Assembly: GCF_005952805.1 (NCBI RefSeq)
Contig: NZ_CP040709.1
Span: 3,720,001-3,784,000 of the forward strand
Origin: Inhella inkyongensis
GTDB taxonomy: Bacteria; Pseudomonadota; Gammaproteobacteria; Burkholderiales; Burkholderiaceae_C
Length of the DNA stretch: 64,000 nucleotides
Reading direction: 5' to 3'
Positions 24,436 to 34,231 of the stretch are shown here, piece after piece. The translations under genes were made by a program, and so were the position numbers. Position 1 is the stretch's first letter. Each line of letters opens with the position of its first letter. Under the pieces are notes generated by a model. That model did not search any database. It was given only the letters and a program-made list of their open reading frames with translations, and was not told the origin of the DNA.

Positions 24436-25670
24436 GCCGTGTCCTTATTGCGGTTGGAGCCCGCCACCAGATCGAAGCGGAACAGCCGGCACTCGATAGG
24501 GCCGTTCCACATCGGCACCTTGCGGCTTTCTTTGAGGCGCATGCGCTTGGGCAGGTCGCGGTCGGGCGTCAGCATCCAGGCGCTCCAGGGGTTGCCGCCG
24601 GTGTATTGGCGCTTCCAGTGCGCAGCCAGGCGGGGGAAGAAGTCGCTTTCTTCGGTCTGTTCGCGCGCTGAGCGCTCCGTGTCCTCCGCCCCGGCCTTGC
24701 CGCGCACGGCAATGCGTTCGCCGTAGGGGGGATTCAGCATCAGGGTGCCGGCCATGCCTTCAGGCAAGTCCGGCGCGGGGCGCTCCAGCGCGTCGCCGCC
24801 CTGGAAACGGATGGCGTGCGCCACGCCGGCGCGCTCGGCATTGCGGCGCGCGAAGTCGACCATGCGGAAGGCCACATCGCTGGCAAAGATGGGCACGGCG
24901 GGCGCATGGACAGCGTCGCGGGCGGCCTGGGTCAGGCGCTGCCAGTCCGGGTAGAGCTCGGCATAGGGCCGCTGGTGCGCGAAGGCGAAGTCGCGCTGCA
25001 GGCCGGGCGCCATGCCGCAGGCGATCAGGGCGGCCTCGATGGCGATGGTGCCGCTGCCGCAGCAGGGGTCGTTCAGCGCCCCGCCGCTCTCGGGCGTGCC
25101 GCGCCAGCCGGCGGCGGCCAGCATGGCGGCGGCCAGGGTTTCCTTCAAGGGCGCATCGCCCTTGTCAAAGCGCCAGCCGCGCTTGAACAGCGGCGCACCG
25201 CTGCTGTCCGCATACAAGGTGGCGTGCTCGGCTTCCAGGTGCAGCAGGATGGGCAGGTCGGGGTCGCGGGTGTCCACACTGGGGCGCTCGCCCTGGGTGT
25301 CGCGAATCTGGTCGCACAGGGCGTCCTTCACTTTGAGCGCGGCGAAGTGCAGGCTCTTGAGCGGGCTTTGGCGCGCCGTGCAATCCACCTTGAAGCGATG
25401 CTCGGGGGTCAGCCAGGCGTTCCAGTCCACCTTCCAGGCCAGGGTGTAGAGATCGGCCTCATCGCGATACGGGCCCTGCACCAGTTCCACCAGCACGCGG
25501 GTGGCCAGGCGGCTGTGCAGATTGAGCTTCATGGCATCCACCAGGCTGGCGCGGGGCAGCCGCACCCCGCCGCGTGCGGTCTCGGCCTTCAGGCCCAGGG
25601 CCTGCACTTCTTCGAGCAGCAGGGGCTCGACCCCGCTGGGGCAGGGCAAGAACAGAGCAAATTGCGACAT
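24432..25670 (-). CDS. THUMP-domain RNA guanine-N2 methyltransferase (RlmL-like)
   Basis: A 412-residue enzyme. An N-terminal THUMP RNA-binding domain (about 1-160) precedes a Rossmann methyltransferase with DPCCGSGTIAIEAA near residues 199-212 and the catalytic NPPYGER near 315-321, the N2-guanine type. It corresponds to the N-terminal half of E. coli RlmKL, which modifies G2445 of 23S rRNA; here the RlmK half is absent. The target base is inferred from family only. Confidence 0.88.
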   Translation of the reverse strand: MSQFALFLPCPSGVEPLLLEEVQALGLKAETARGGVRLPRASLVDAMKLNLHSRLATRVLVELVQGPYRDEADLYTLAWKVDWNAWLTPEHRFKVDCTARQSPLKSLHFAALKVKDALCDQIRDTQGERPSVDTRDPDLPILLHLEAEHATLYADSSGAPLFKRGWRFDKGDAPLKETLAAAMLAAAGWRGTPESGGALNDPCCGSGTIAIEAALIACGMAPGLQRDFAFAHQRPYAELYPDWQRLTQAARDAVHAPAVPIFASDVAFRMVDFARRNAERAGVAHAIRFQGGDALERPAPDLPEGMAGTLMLNPPYGERIAVRGKAGAEDTERSAREQTEESDFFPRLAAHWKRQYTGGNPWSAWMLTPDRDLPKRMRLKESRKVPMWNGPIECRLFRFDLVAGSNRNKDTA

Positions 25671-25758
25671 GGATTGGCCTTCGGGTGTGCGGCCCTTGTT
25701 GCAGGGCTCTCGTTGATCAAGCGGTCACCGCGGAACCGGCTTTGCCGGGCCGCTGGTG

Positions 25759-25801
25759 ACGCCCCCCGGGGGGAGGCGCGAAGCGCTTCGGGGGGGACTG
25801 T
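25759..25801. repeat. GC-rich dispersed repeat, divergent copy C
   Basis: The gap between rpoN and the RNA methyltransferase contains GCCCCCCGGGGGGAGGCGCG followed by AAGCGCTTCGGGGGGGACTG. Its ends (G/C-run block, GCG, GACTG) resemble two better-conserved copies at 28104-28153 and 61936-61983. It can fold into strong hairpins and may end or attenuate transcription between the two genes. Confidence 0.5.
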
Positions 25802-25805
25802 GAGG

Positions 25806-27293
25806 TCATTCTTTTCGTAGAGGGGCGGTGGGGATCTTCATCCCCTCGCGGTACTTGGCCACGGTGCGACGGGCGCATTGGATGCCCTGCTCTTCCAGCA
25901 TGGCGGCCAGCGCCGAGTCGGACAGCGGCTTCTTCTTGCTTTCGGCGTCGATGAATTGGCGGATCAGCGCCCGCACGGCGGTGCTGCTGGCCTCGCCGCC
26001 AGCCTCGGTATTCAGACCGGAGCCGAAGAAATACTTCAGCTCGAAGGTGCCGTGCGGCGTGGCCATGTATTTGGCGGTGGTGACGCGCGAGATGGTGGAC
26101 TCGTGCAGGCCAAGCTCTTCGGCGATCTCGCGCAGCACCAAGGGGCGCATGGCCAGCTCGCCATGGTTGAAGAAGCCGTCCTGGCGCTCGACGATAGCCT
26201 GCGAGACACGCTGGATGGTGTCGAAGCGTTGCTGGATGTTCTTGATGAACCAGCGCGCCTCCTGCAGCGGCCCGGCCAGGCTGGAGCCGCGATGATTCTT
26301 CAGCAGCCGCGCATACAACTCGTTGACGCGCAGCTTGGGGCAGACCTCGGGGTTGATCTGCGCCACCCACTGCCGCCCCTGGCGGCGCACGATCACATCG
26401 GGCACCACCGGGGTGTTGTCGCTCTCGCCAAAGGCGCGCCCGGGCTTGGGTTCCAGGCGGGCGATCAAGGCCAGGGCCAGGCGCAACTGGGGCTCGTCGC
26501 TGTGCGTCAGCAGGGCCAGGCGACGCCAGTCGCGCCGGGCAAGCAACTCCAGGTGCTTGGCGCACACCTTGGTGGCCAATTCGCACTGCGGGTGCGCCGC
26601 CTGTTCGCGCAGCTGCAGCAGCAAGCACTCGCTGAGGTCGCGCGCGCCCACGCCGGCGGGGTCCAGGCTTTGCACCAAGGCCAGGGCCATGCGCAGGCTA
26701 TCCAGCAACTCCTCGCGCGGCTCGGTGTGCTTGGCGGCCAAATCGTCAGCCAGGGCCTCCAGTTCGTCGGCCAAATAGCCATCGGCGTTCAAGCTACCGA
26801 TCAGCAACAACACGGCATCGCGATCCAGGTCACTCAGCGCATGGCCGATCAGCTGTCCAAGCAAATGCTCGGTCAGGCTGGTGGCTGCACTCTGGGCCTC
26901 GCCGCGAGGGCTCTCGTCGTCATCAACCGCGTTGCCCAGCGCCGGCAGCTCACGGATGCCATCGAAATCGTCGCCTTCGGTGCCGTTGGCCCAGTCCTCG
27001 TGCTCGGTCGTACCGAAGTCGTCGGCCTGCAGTTCTCGCACCTCGTCACCGCCCTCACCCGCGGCCTCGATGCGCTCCTCGCGGGTCTCGGCCACGACCT
27101 GGGACACGCTATCGGCCCCCGGCAGCGGCAGGTCCTCATCGGCGTCCAGCTCCAGCAGGGGGTTGCTGTCGAGCATCTGCTCGACCTCCTGCTGCAGCTC
27201 CAGCGTGGAGAGCTGCAGCAGCCGGATGGATTGCTGCAGTTGCGGGGTCAGCGCCAGGTGCTGACTCTGGCGTAGCTGAAGGCTGGGCTTCAC
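25806..27293 (-). CDS. rpoN: RNA polymerase sigma-54 factor
   Basis: A 495-residue sigma-54. Region I opens with the conserved SLQLRQSQHLALTPQLQQSI, an acidic region II follows (about 50-130), then the core-binding domain, the HTH (LGLHESTISRVTTAKYM) and the RpoN box ARRTVAKYRE near the C-terminus, which reads the -24 promoter element. The start is a GTG. It lies 18 nt after lptB, the order lptA-lptB-rpoN found in many proteobacteria. Confidence 0.97.
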   Translation of the reverse strand: MKPSLQLRQSQHLALTPQLQQSIRLLQLSTLELQQEVEQMLDSNPLLELDADEDLPLPGADSVSQVVAETREERIEAAGEGGDEVRELQADDFGTTEHEDWANGTEGDDFDGIRELPALGNAVDDDESPRGEAQSAATSLTEHLLGQLIGHALSDLDRDAVLLLIGSLNADGYLADELEALADDLAAKHTEPREELLDSLRMALALVQSLDPAGVGARDLSECLLLQLREQAAHPQCELATKVCAKHLELLARRDWRRLALLTHSDEPQLRLALALIARLEPKPGRAFGESDNTPVVPDVIVRRQGRQWVAQINPEVCPKLRVNELYARLLKNHRGSSLAGPLQEARWFIKNIQQRFDTIQRVSQAIVERQDGFFNHGELAMRPLVLREIAEELGLHESTISRVTTAKYMATPHGTFELKYFFGSGLNTEAGGEASSTAVRALIRQFIDAESKKKPLSDSALAAMLEEQGIQCARRTVAKYREGMKIPTAPLRKE

Positions 27294-27311
27294 GGGTTCA
27301 ACGCCCTGCCA

Positions 27312-28064
27312 TCACATCCTGAAGTGCTCGCCCAGATAGACCTTGCGGACGTCGGGGTTGGCCACGATGGCTTCGGGCTGGCCCTCGGCCAGCACCCGGC
27401 CTTCGCTGATGATGTAAGCGCGGTCGCAGATCCCCAAGGTCTCGCGCACGTTGTGGTCGGTGATCAGGACCCCGATGCCGCGCTCCTTCAGGAAGCTGAT
27501 GATGCGCTGGATCTCCAGCACCGCGATCGGGTCCACGCCGGCAAACGGTTCGTCCAGCAGGATGAAGCGCGGCTGCGTGGCCAGCGCACGGGCGATCTCC
27601 ACGCGGCGGCGCTCGCCGCCGGAGAGGGCGGGGGCCGGGGTGTCGCGCAGGCGCTCGATGGACAACTCGTGCAGCAAGGCATCCAGCGCCGTGTCGATGC
27701 GCGACTTGGCCCAGGGCCTGCCGTTCTCGTCGAGTTGCAACTCCAGCACCGCGCGGATGTTTTCCTCGACATTGAGCTTGCGGAAGATCGAGGCTTCCTG
27801 CGGCAGATAGCTCAGGCCCAGGCGCGAACGGCGGTGGATGGGCTGATGCTGAACCTCCTGACCGTCGATGCGGATCACGCCGGCATCGGCGCGTACCAGG
27901 CCCACGATCATGTAGAAGCTGGTCGTCTTGCCCGCACCATTGGGGCCGAGCAGACCCACCACCTCGCCACCGGCCACCGAGACGTGCACGTCCTTGACGA
28001 CCTTGCGCACGCCATAGCTCTTTTGCAGGCCTTCGGCTTCCAGCCGGCTGGTTTGGGGGCTCAT
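27312..28064 (-). CDS. lptB: LPS export ABC transporter ATP-binding protein
   Basis: A 250-residue ATPase that drives lipopolysaccharide extraction by LptFG. Walker A is [11 protein letters not shown] (about residues 39-49), signature [15 protein letters not shown] near 147-161, Walker [14 protein letters not shown]. The ATG at 28064 overlaps the stop of a 30-codon frame created by an inserted repeat. A longer frame starting at 28100 is possible but less like the family. Confidence 0.96.
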   Translation of the reverse strand: MSPQTSRLEAEGLQKSYGVRKVVKDVHVSVAGGEVVGLLGPNGAGKTTSFYMIVGLVRADAGVIRIDGQEVQHQPIHRRSRLGLSYLPQEASIFRKLNVEENIRAVLELQLDENGRPWAKSRIDTALDALLHELSIERLRDTPAPALSGGERRRVEIARALATQPRFILLDEPFAGVDPIAVLEIQRIISFLKERGIGVLITDHNVRETLGICDRAYIISEGRVLAEGQPEAIVANPDVRKVYLGEHFRM

Positions 28065-28155
28065 CGGCGTGTCGGCGCAGGGCCGCTCCCAAGCCGACAC
28101 GGGCCCCCTCGGGGGGTGGCGCAGGCCCGAAGGGCCGAAGACTGGGGGCTCATCG
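28054..28155. repeat. dispersed repeat copy A, 89-bp insertion with 13-bp direct repeats between lptA and lptB
   Basis: TGGGGGCTCATCG occurs at 28054-28066 and again at 28143-28155, flanking a GC-rich element (28104-28153). The element carries CCCCCTCGGGGGGTGGCGCA and GGCCCGAAGGGCCGAAGACT. On the minus strand the upper copy supplies an ATG (28153) overlapping the lptA stop. The resulting 30-codon frame, starting [17 protein letters not shown], ends in a TGA that overlaps the lptB ATG. Coupling is thus kept on both sides. A related copy lies at 61936-61983. Confidence 0.7.
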
Positions 28156-28758
28156 CGTCGGGGGTTTGGGAGTGAGCGCAGGGCTGCTTTGCAGGTTCAC
28201 ACCGCTGGCCGCCGGCGCGGGCGCCGAGGCCGATTGACGCGGCATCAGCACCATGCGTACCTTGCCTTTGTCTTGGGCGCTGCCCGCACCCGGCTCCACG
28301 CTCAGCACCTCGGTGCGGGCGTTGTAGAGGATGGCCGCACCGGTCAATTCCTCGACCAGCTTGCCATTCGCCAGGGTGCGCACGCTGGCCGCTCCCAGAA
28401 AGCGCACGGTCTCGGCACGGCTGTCGTACTCGATGCGCTCGGCGCTGCCCTCCATCTGCTCGCCGGGGCGGCTCAGGGCTTGGCTGAAGCGCACCGGGTT
28501 GCCCGCTTCGCCGCTGGCCAGGGCCAGCACGGTGTCGTCGTTGCGTCGCTCCGCCTCCAGGCGCGCGGCGCGCAGTTGCAGGCTGCCTTGCACCAGCAGC
28601 ACCGGGCCCGCCCATTCCAGGCGGCCGGTCTTGCTGCTGAGCGTGGCGCTGGCCGTGCTCTCGATGGAGACGGGCTGGTGACGATCGTCCTTCGCGGCAT
28701 GGCCGGGCAAGGCCACAAAGACCGCCAGGGCCAGCAAAAGCAGGGCAGGTGCGCTCAC
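28150..28758 (-). CDS. lptA: LPS transport periplasmic protein LptA
   Basis: A 202-residue periplasmic bridge protein. After a signal peptide ([20 protein letters not shown]) comes the OstA-like beta-jellyroll: [37 protein letters not shown] and [18 protein letters not shown]. The C-terminal 30 residues are Pro/Ala-rich and low complexity. The start is a GTG at 28758, 4 nt after the DsbA gene. No lptC lies upstream here, unlike the usual order; two DsbA genes take its place. Confidence 0.92.
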   Translation of the reverse strand: MSAPALLLLALAVFVALPGHAAKDDRHQPVSIESTASATLSSKTGRLEWAGPVLLVQGSLQLRAARLEAERRNDDTVLALASGEAGNPVRFSQALSRPGEQMEGSAERIEYDSRAETVRFLGAASVRTLANGKLVEELTGAAILYNARTEVLSVEPGAGSAQDKGKVRMVLMPRQSASAPAPAASGVNLQSSPALTPKPPTR

Positions 28759-28762
28759 GGAC

Positions 28763-29434
28763 TCAGACCTTGCCGAGATTGCGGATCAGGTACTCCGCCA
28801 CCGCCAGCGCGCGGCGCGAACCATCCAGCTGGTTCATGCGTTCGCCGCCGGCCGCCTGCGCGGGCGAGGTGGTGTAGAGCCCACCAATGCCCAGCATGGG
28901 CACGCCGTCCAGGCCATAAGCCTCGGCCAGCTTGTCGGCCTGCGCAATGCGTGCGCCGCTGAAGGCCTTGGGGTCAAAGGCCGCCCAGGTGCTGTTGAAG
29001 CGTGCGGCGTCCAGGCCCAGGGGCTGGAGCAGCTTGACCATGGCCTCGGGCGTGTCCAGGGCCTGGTGCTGCTGGTGAATGGCGGCAAAGATGGCGCTGC
29101 GGAATTGATGCTCCACGCCCATGGCCTGCAGCACGAAGAACAGGCGCTGATGCGGACGCATCTGTGCACGGCCGCCGATGTGCGAGTGCTTGAACTCCAC
29201 ATTGGGCGGCAGGCGCTTGACCCAATCCTGCAGCACCGGCTCGAAGGCATTGCAAGCCGGGCAGCCGTACCAGAAGAACTCGACGATCTCGATCTTGCCG
29301 CCGGCGCTGGCCAAGGGCTTGCCCAGCTTGCGGAAATGCTGGCCGGCACGCGGCTGCTCTTGCGCCAGCACGGCGGGTGCCAAGGCGGCGGCGGCCAGGC
29401 TCAGGGTGGTGCGACGGGTGAATGCGTGCGTCAT
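28763..29434 (-). CDS. thiol:disulfide interchange protein DsbA-like, CPAC active site
   Basis: A 223-residue periplasmic thioredoxin-fold protein with a signal peptide (RRTTLSLAAAALAPAVLAQ), the active site C58-P-A-C61 in FFWYGCPAC, and the cis-Pro loop GVPMLGIGG. DsbA inserts disulfides into exported proteins; the usual dipeptide is Pro-His, so CPAC should change the redox potential. The ATG at 29434 is preferred because the longer start at 29452 lies inside the upstream gene. It is a tandem copy of the next gene. Confidence 0.9.
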   Translation of the reverse strand: MTHAFTRRTTLSLAAAALAPAVLAQEQPRAGQHFRKLGKPLASAGGKIEIVEFFWYGCPACNAFEPVLQDWVKRLPPNVEFKHSHIGGRAQMRPHQRLFFVLQAMGVEHQFRSAIFAAIHQQHQALDTPEAMVKLLQPLGLDAARFNSTWAAFDPKAFSGARIAQADKLAEAYGLDGVPMLGIGGLYTTSPAQAAGGERMNQLDGSRRALAVAEYLIRNLGKV

Positions 29435-29438
29435 TTGT

Positions 29439-30101
29439 TCAAGCCTTGCCAAAGTTCTGGATCAGGAAATCGACGGTCTGCAAGGCCAGACGATTGGCCT
29501 CGCCCGCTGGGGCGCGCTCGAAGCGGCTGGGAGCGGTGGTGTAGAGCCCGCCCACACCCAGCAGGGGGACGGCGTCCATGCCATAGGCATCGGCCAACTG
29601 GTCGGCGGCGCGGATCTGTGCGGCGCTGAAGCTCTTGGGGTCGAAGGCGGCCCAGGTGCGCTCGAACTGCACCGGGTCCAGGCCCAGGGGTTGCAGCAGC
29701 TGGATCATCTCGGCCGGCTTGCCCAGGGCCAGACCCTGCGCATGCAAAGCCTTGAAGATGGCGGGGCGGAACTGCGCTTCCACGCCGAGGGCCTGCAGCA
29801 CGAAGAACAGGCGCTGATGCGCCACGGAGTGCCCGCGGATGGGCACCGCCACCTGACGGAAGCTCACATGGGCCGGCAGGGTCTTGGCCCAGGCCTGGAT
29901 CGCCCCTTCGAGCGCCAGGCAATGCGGGCAGCCGTACCAGAAGAACTCCACCACCTCCAGCTTGCCCTGGACCGGGCGGGCCAGGGGCTGGTGCAGGCGC
30001 TGGTAGTCACGACCGGCCTGGGGGCGGAAGGCGCCCTCCTGGGCCAGGGCGGGCAGGCCCAGACTGGCCGCCAACAGGGTCAAACCATCGCGTCGTTTCA
30101 T
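29439..30101 (-). CDS. dsbA: thiol:disulfide interchange protein DsbA, CPHC active site
   Basis: A 220-residue DsbA with signal peptide [20 protein letters not shown], active site C58-P-H-C61 and cis-Pro loop AVPLLGVGG. It keeps the classic CPHC motif, so this is probably the main oxidase and the neighbour a specialised copy. It shares long stretches with the next protein (RLFFVLQALGVE, LLQPLGLD, TWAAFDPK), which shows tandem duplication. The start overlaps the stop of the SPOR gene (30098-30101). Confidence 0.93.
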   Translation of the reverse strand: MKRRDGLTLLAASLGLPALAQEGAFRPQAGRDYQRLHQPLARPVQGKLEVVEFFWYGCPHCLALEGAIQAWAKTLPAHVSFRQVAVPIRGHSVAHQRLFFVLQALGVEAQFRPAIFKALHAQGLALGKPAEMIQLLQPLGLDPVQFERTWAAFDPKSFSAAQIRAADQLADAYGMDAVPLLGVGGLYTTAPSRFERAPAGEANRLALQTVDFLIQNFGKA

Positions 30102-30766
30102 CGCTGTGCCTTCACCACGGCCGACTCCATGCCGGCCTGTTGAACTTGTGCATGCAGGGTCTCGGCATCGGCCTTGGCGTCAAAGGGGCCGATGCGCACG
30201 CGGTACACCAGGCGGCCGCTGCTCTCACGCTCGTACACCTTGGCGTTGAAGCCCTGCAGGCCCAGGCGGGCGCGCTGCTGCTCGGCCTCCTCGGGCTTGG
30301 TGAAGGCGCCGGCCTGCACGAAGTACACAAAGGGGTCAGTACCGCTGGCGCGGCTGGCACTGGCAGCCTGGGCCGCCTGCGTCGGCGCGGGTGCCGGACC
30401 GCTGGCAGCGGTCACAGCAGGGGTGGGCGCAGGGGTGCTGGCCGCGGGCGTCACGGCCTTCTCGACCGGAGGTGCGGGCGGGGCGGCCACCACGCCGCTG
30501 GCGGCGGCGCGCGGCTTGCCCACGTTCAGCGCGGCGTTGGGGTCCCAGGTCTTGGCGCCATTGGCATCGGCGGCATCCATCTCGGCATTGCGCTGCGGCG
30601 TCTTGTCGACAAAGGGGATGGGCACCTTGGTGACATAGAGCGCCACGCCCAGTGCGATGGCCAAGCCCAGCAACAGGCCCACCACCAGACCGAGGCCGAA
30701 GCCGCCCTTTTGCTTGCTCGTCCCGCCCGCAGCCGCTTTGCCGGCCGGCTTTTTGGATTCGGTCAT
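30098..30766 (-). CDS. SPOR-domain protein (FtsN-like)
   Basis: A 222-residue single-pass inner-membrane protein. A basic cytoplasmic tail precedes one transmembrane helix ([20 protein letters not shown], about residues 24-43), then a long Ala/Pro-rich linker, then a C-terminal SPOR domain ([20 protein letters not shown] near 147-166). SPOR domains bind denuded septal peptidoglycan, so a cell-division role like that of FtsN is likely. It follows argS with an ATGA overlap, the same pairing seen in many betaproteobacteria. Confidence 0.88.
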   Translation of the reverse strand: MTESKKPAGKAAAGGTSKQKGGFGLGLVVGLLLGLAIALGVALYVTKVPIPFVDKTPQRNAEMDAADANGAKTWDPNAALNVGKPRAAASGVVAAPPAPPVEKAVTPAASTPAPTPAVTAASGPAPAPTQAAQAASASRASGTDPFVYFVQAGAFTKPEEAEQQRARLGLQGFNAKVYERESSGRLVYRVRIGPFDAKADAETLHAQVQQAGMESAVVKAQR

Positions 30767-32457
30767 TCGCTCTTTTCCTCTCGGGCCATCGATTCGGGGG
30801 CGGAAACGCCCAGCACCGCCAGCGCGTTGGCAAGCACCTGGCGGGTGGCCGTCAGCAAGGCCATGCGGGCTTGGGCCAGCGCCGCGTCATCCACCAAGAA
30901 GCGCTCGGCCGCGTAGTAGCTGTGGAAGGCGCCGGCCACATCGCGCAGGTAGAAGGCGACGTCATGCGGGCTCAAGGAAGCAGCCGCCAGCGTCAGCATC
31001 TTGGGGTACTCGGCCAGCTTACTCATCAGCGCCAGCTCGGTCGGCGCGCAGAGCAGGCTCAAGTCGGCCTGCGCGAGGCTCTCGGCCGCACCGCCCCAAG
31101 CGCTCAGCACCGAGCAGATGCGCGCGTGGGCGTACTGCACATAGAACACCGGGTTCTCATCCGAGGCCTTCAGCGCCAGGTCGATGTCAAACACGAACTC
31201 GGTATCGGCCTTGCGGCTGATCAGGAAGAAGCGCACCGCATCGCGGCTGGTCCAGTCGATCAGGTCACGCAGGGTCACATAGCTGCCGGCGCGCTTGCTG
31301 ATCTTCACTTCCTGGCCGCCGCGCATCACGGTGACCATCTTGTGCAGCAGATAGTCCGGAAAGCCCTGCGGGATGCCCAGGTTCTGCGCCTGCAGGCCGC
31401 CGCGCACGCGGGCGATGGTGCCGTGGTGGTCGGTGCCCTGGATGTTGATGCACTGCTGGTAGCCGCGGCTGAACTTGTTGACGTGATAGGCCACGTCCGG
31501 CACGAAGTAGGTGAAGCCCCCTTCGCGCTTGCGCATCACGCGGTCCTGGTCGTCACCATAGTCGGTCGAGCGGAACCAGAGCGCGCCGTCCTTCTCGTAG
31601 GCCTTGCCGCTGGCCTCGATGCGCTGTACCGCCTGCTCCAGCTGACCGTTCGCGTAGACGCTGGACTCCAGGAAGTAGTTATCGAACTTCAGTCCGAAAG
31701 CCTGCAGGTCCAGATCCTGCTCGTGGCGCAGATAGGCCACTGCAAACTGGCGGATGCCGTCCAGGTCCTTGGCGTCGCCGCTGGCGGTAAAGCTGCGATC
31801 GTCGGCGCTCACGGACTCCTTGGCCTGGAAGGCGGCGGCGATGTCGGCGATGTAGTCGCCGTTGTAGGCCGCCTCGGGCCAGTCGGCATCCCCCGGCTTC
31901 AGGCCGCGCAGCCGGCATTGCACCGAATTGGCCAGTGTGGCAATTTGCACCCCGGCGTCGTTGTAATAGAACTCGCGCGTGACCTGATGACCCTGGGTGG
32001 CCAGCAGGCTGCTGAGCGCATCGCCCAGCGCCGCCTGGCGGGCATGGCCCACATGCAAGGGCCCGGTGGGGTTGGCCGAGACGAACTCGATCAGCACGCG
32101 CCGGTCCGTCGTCGGCTGAAAGCCAAAGCGCGCGCCGGCGCCCAGTACCTCGGTGACCACGGCCTGCTTGGCGGCGGCCTTCAGACGCAGATTCACAAAG
32201 CCGGGGCCGGCGATCTCGATTGCATCGACCCATTGCTGCACGGCCGGCTGCGCCTGCAGCGCGGCCACCAGCTGAGCGGCCAGCTCGCGCGGGTTCTTTT
32301 TCAGCGCCTTGGCCAACTGCATGGCAGCCGTGACAGCCAAATCGCCATGACTGGCTTGCTTCGGGGCTTCGAAGGCGGGGGCGGGGGTGTTCTCGGGGGC
32401 GATGCTATGAAGAGCAGCGCCCAAGGCGTCGAGCAGGGCCTGGGTGGCATGAATCAT
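30763..32457 (-). CDS. argS: arginyl-tRNA synthetase
   Basis: A 564-residue class I synthetase that charges tRNA-Arg. The HIGH-type motif HVGH lies in [20 protein letters not shown] near residue 134 and the KMSKS-like KISKRAG near 384. The N-terminal Add-1 domain and C-terminal anticodon-binding DALR region are both present. The ATG at 32457 matches the family start ([10 protein letters not shown]); a longer frame upstream has no supporting features. It heads the operon argS-SPOR-dsbA-dsbA-lptA-lptB-rpoN. Confidence 0.96.
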   Translation of the reverse strand: MIHATQALLDALGAALHSIAPENTPAPAFEAPKQASHGDLAVTAAMQLAKALKKNPRELAAQLVAALQAQPAVQQWVDAIEIAGPGFVNLRLKAAAKQAVVTEVLGAGARFGFQPTTDRRVLIEFVSANPTGPLHVGHARQAALGDALSSLLATQGHQVTREFYYNDAGVQIATLANSVQCRLRGLKPGDADWPEAAYNGDYIADIAAAFQAKESVSADDRSFTASGDAKDLDGIRQFAVAYLRHEQDLDLQAFGLKFDNYFLESSVYANGQLEQAVQRIEASGKAYEKDGALWFRSTDYGDDQDRVMRKREGGFTYFVPDVAYHVNKFSRGYQQCINIQGTDHHGTIARVRGGLQAQNLGIPQGFPDYLLHKMVTVMRGGQEVKISKRAGSYVTLRDLIDWTSRDAVRFFLISRKADTEFVFDIDLALKASDENPVFYVQYAHARICSVLSAWGGAAESLAQADLSLLCAPTELALMSKLAEYPKMLTLAAASLSPHDVAFYLRDVAGAFHSYYAAERFLVDDAALAQARMALLTATRQVLANALAVLGVSAPESMAREEKSE

Positions 32458-32489
32458 GCTGGGGATTCTAGAAGGCCGCCCGAGGCGGC

Positions 32490-33236
32490 TCAGCCCTGCG
32501 CCAGATTCCTCAGCGCCTGCGACTGGCTTCGGCTCACCCCCAGGCGTCGACCATCCCGCATTTCGGCCTCCAGCTGACCGTTCGCCAGGCGCCGAAAGCG
32601 CAGCACCTGGTCCAGATTGACCAGGCAGCCGCGGTGGATGCGCACAAAGCACTGCGGGTCCAGCCGGGCTTCCAGCCGGCTCAGGGCCAGATGCAGCAGG
32701 TTGCGCTGGCTGCCGATCTGCAGCGCCACATAGTCGCCCTCGGCCTCCAGGCTGGCGATGTCGGCCACCGCCACCGGCACGATGCTCAGGCCCTGGCGCA
32801 GGAACAGGCGCTGAATCGACCCCGGCCCCTGCACCTCGGCCCAGCGCGCCAGCGCCGGTGCGCAGGGCTCGCCCAGCGCGGCCCGCACCCGCCCCAGGCA
32901 GGCTTGCAGGCGCTCGGCCCCAAAGGGCTTGAGCAGGTAGTCCAGCGCCCCGAGCTCGAAGGCGCTGATCGCATGCTCAGCATGCGCGGTAGTGAAAACC
33001 AACAGTGGCTGGCCTTCAGCGGGCAAGCGCTGCAGCAGCTCCAGGCCGCTGAAGCCCGGCATCTGGATGTCCAACAAGAGCAGCTCGGGCCGCAAGGCCT
33101 GCACGGCCGCCAGCGTGGCAGGGCCGTCGGCGGCCTCGCCCACCACCGTGAGCCAGGTCTCGCGCGCCAGCAGGTGACGCAGGCCGGCGCGGGCAATGGG
33201 TTCGTCGTCGGCGATCAGCAGGCGAACCGGATTCAT
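32490..33236 (-). CDS. LytTR-family response regulator
   Basis: A 248-residue regulator. The receiver domain (1-120) has the acidic pair at D10-D11, phospho-acceptor D56 in [10 protein letters not shown] and the conserved Lys in YLLKPFG. The C-terminal LytTR DNA-binding domain includes [20 protein letters not shown]. Such regulators bind direct repeats upstream of their targets. It is coupled by ATGA (33233-33236) to the histidine kinase upstream. The target genes are unknown. Confidence 0.93.
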   Translation of the reverse strand: MNPVRLLIADDEPIARAGLRHLLARETWLTVVGEAADGPATLAAVQALRPELLLLDIQMPGFSGLELLQRLPAEGQPLLVFTTAHAEHAISAFELGALDYLLKPFGAERLQACLGRVRAALGEPCAPALARWAEVQGPGSIQRLFLRQGLSIVPVAVADIASLEAEGDYVALQIGSQRNLLHLALSRLEARLDPQCFVRIHRGCLVNLDQVLRFRRLANGQLEAEMRDGRRLGVSRSQSQALRNLAQG

Positions 33237-34231
33237 GGAATTTCCAAGCTCACGCGAACGCCCTGGCCCGGCACCGCCTGCAGTTCCAGGCGCGCGGCCT
33301 CACCGTAGAGCAGGCTCAGACGCTCGCGCAGGCGCCGCAACCCGCTGCCGCCGCTCAGGGCCTCGGGCTCGCACCCGACGCCATCGTCCTGCAGGCTCAG
33401 GCGCAGGCCCTCGCCGTGGGTGTGGGCGCGCAGCGTCAGCGTCGTGGGCGCCACCCGGGGTGCGGCGCCGTGGCGCACCGCGTTTTCCACCAAGGTTTGC
33501 AGTGCGAAGGCGGGCAGCTCGCGCGCCAGGCTGTCGGGGTCGAACTGGGCATCGACGATCAGGCGTTCGCCAAAGCGCAGCCGTTCCAGGGTCAGATAGC
33601 GCTGCACCAGTGCCCATTCCTCGCCCAGACTGCGTCGCTCGGCAGTGGCGTCGCAACTGGCGCGCAGCAAGGCGGCCAGTTCCTGGGCCGCATCCACCGC
33701 ACGCGCCGGATCCAGCGGGATCAACTGCACCACGGTGTGCAGTGCGTTGAACAGGAAGTGCGGCTGCAGCTGCGCCCGCAGCGCCGCCAACTCGCTGCGC
33801 GCCTGCAGGGCCTGCAGCTCGGCCGCCCGCGCGGCCGCCCCCTGGGCGTAGGCGATACCGGCCACGATGGCGTAGAGCCAAAAGCCGGTGACCCCCATGG
33901 CCAGGGCCAAGCCGGGCTGCAGGGACCACACGCGGCCCTTCCAGGCACTTTCCAGCAACCAGTTCAGGGCCACCCAGGCCAGGCCATAGGCGCAGGCGGT
34001 CAGTAGATGGCGCAGCACGAAACCCAGGCGCATCGGGTGCGGCCAGGGCCAGCGCGCGCACAGCCGAAAGGCCAGCCAACCCAGCAGCGCGGCGCTGGCG
34101 GTGAGTCGCAGGGCCACCAGCAGCGCGGCCGGCAGGGCCAGGCCATGCACGCCCACCATCAGCAGGGTGAACAGCAGGCCCACCGGCACCCAGGCCAGCA
34201 GGGCCAGTAAGGCGGCACGCGCCAGTTTCAA
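33233..34231 (-). CDS. LytS/YehU-type sensor histidine kinase
   Basis: A 332-residue membrane kinase with four hydrophobic helices in the first 130 residues, then the phospho-acceptor motif LQPHFLFNALHTVVQL near residue 155 and an ATP-binding domain (FALQTLVENAVRHG, GSGLRRLRERL). I take a TTG start at 34231 because it overlaps the upstream stop as TTGA; an ATG at 34282 in the same frame would add 17 residues inside the upstream gene. It pairs with the LytTR regulator that follows. Confidence 0.88.
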   Translation of the reverse strand: MKLARAALLALLAWVPVGLLFTLLMVGVHGLALPAALLVALRLTASAALLGWLAFRLCARWPWPHPMRLGFVLRHLLTACAYGLAWVALNWLLESAWKGRVWSLQPGLALAMGVTGFWLYAIVAGIAYAQGAAARAAELQALQARSELAALRAQLQPHFLFNALHTVVQLIPLDPARAVDAAQELAALLRASCDATAERRSLGEEWALVQRYLTLERLRFGERLIVDAQFDPDSLARELPAFALQTLVENAVRHGAAPRVAPTTLTLRAHTHGEGLRLSLQDDGVGCEPEALSGGSGLRRLRERLSLLYGEAARLELQAVPGQGVRVSLEIP

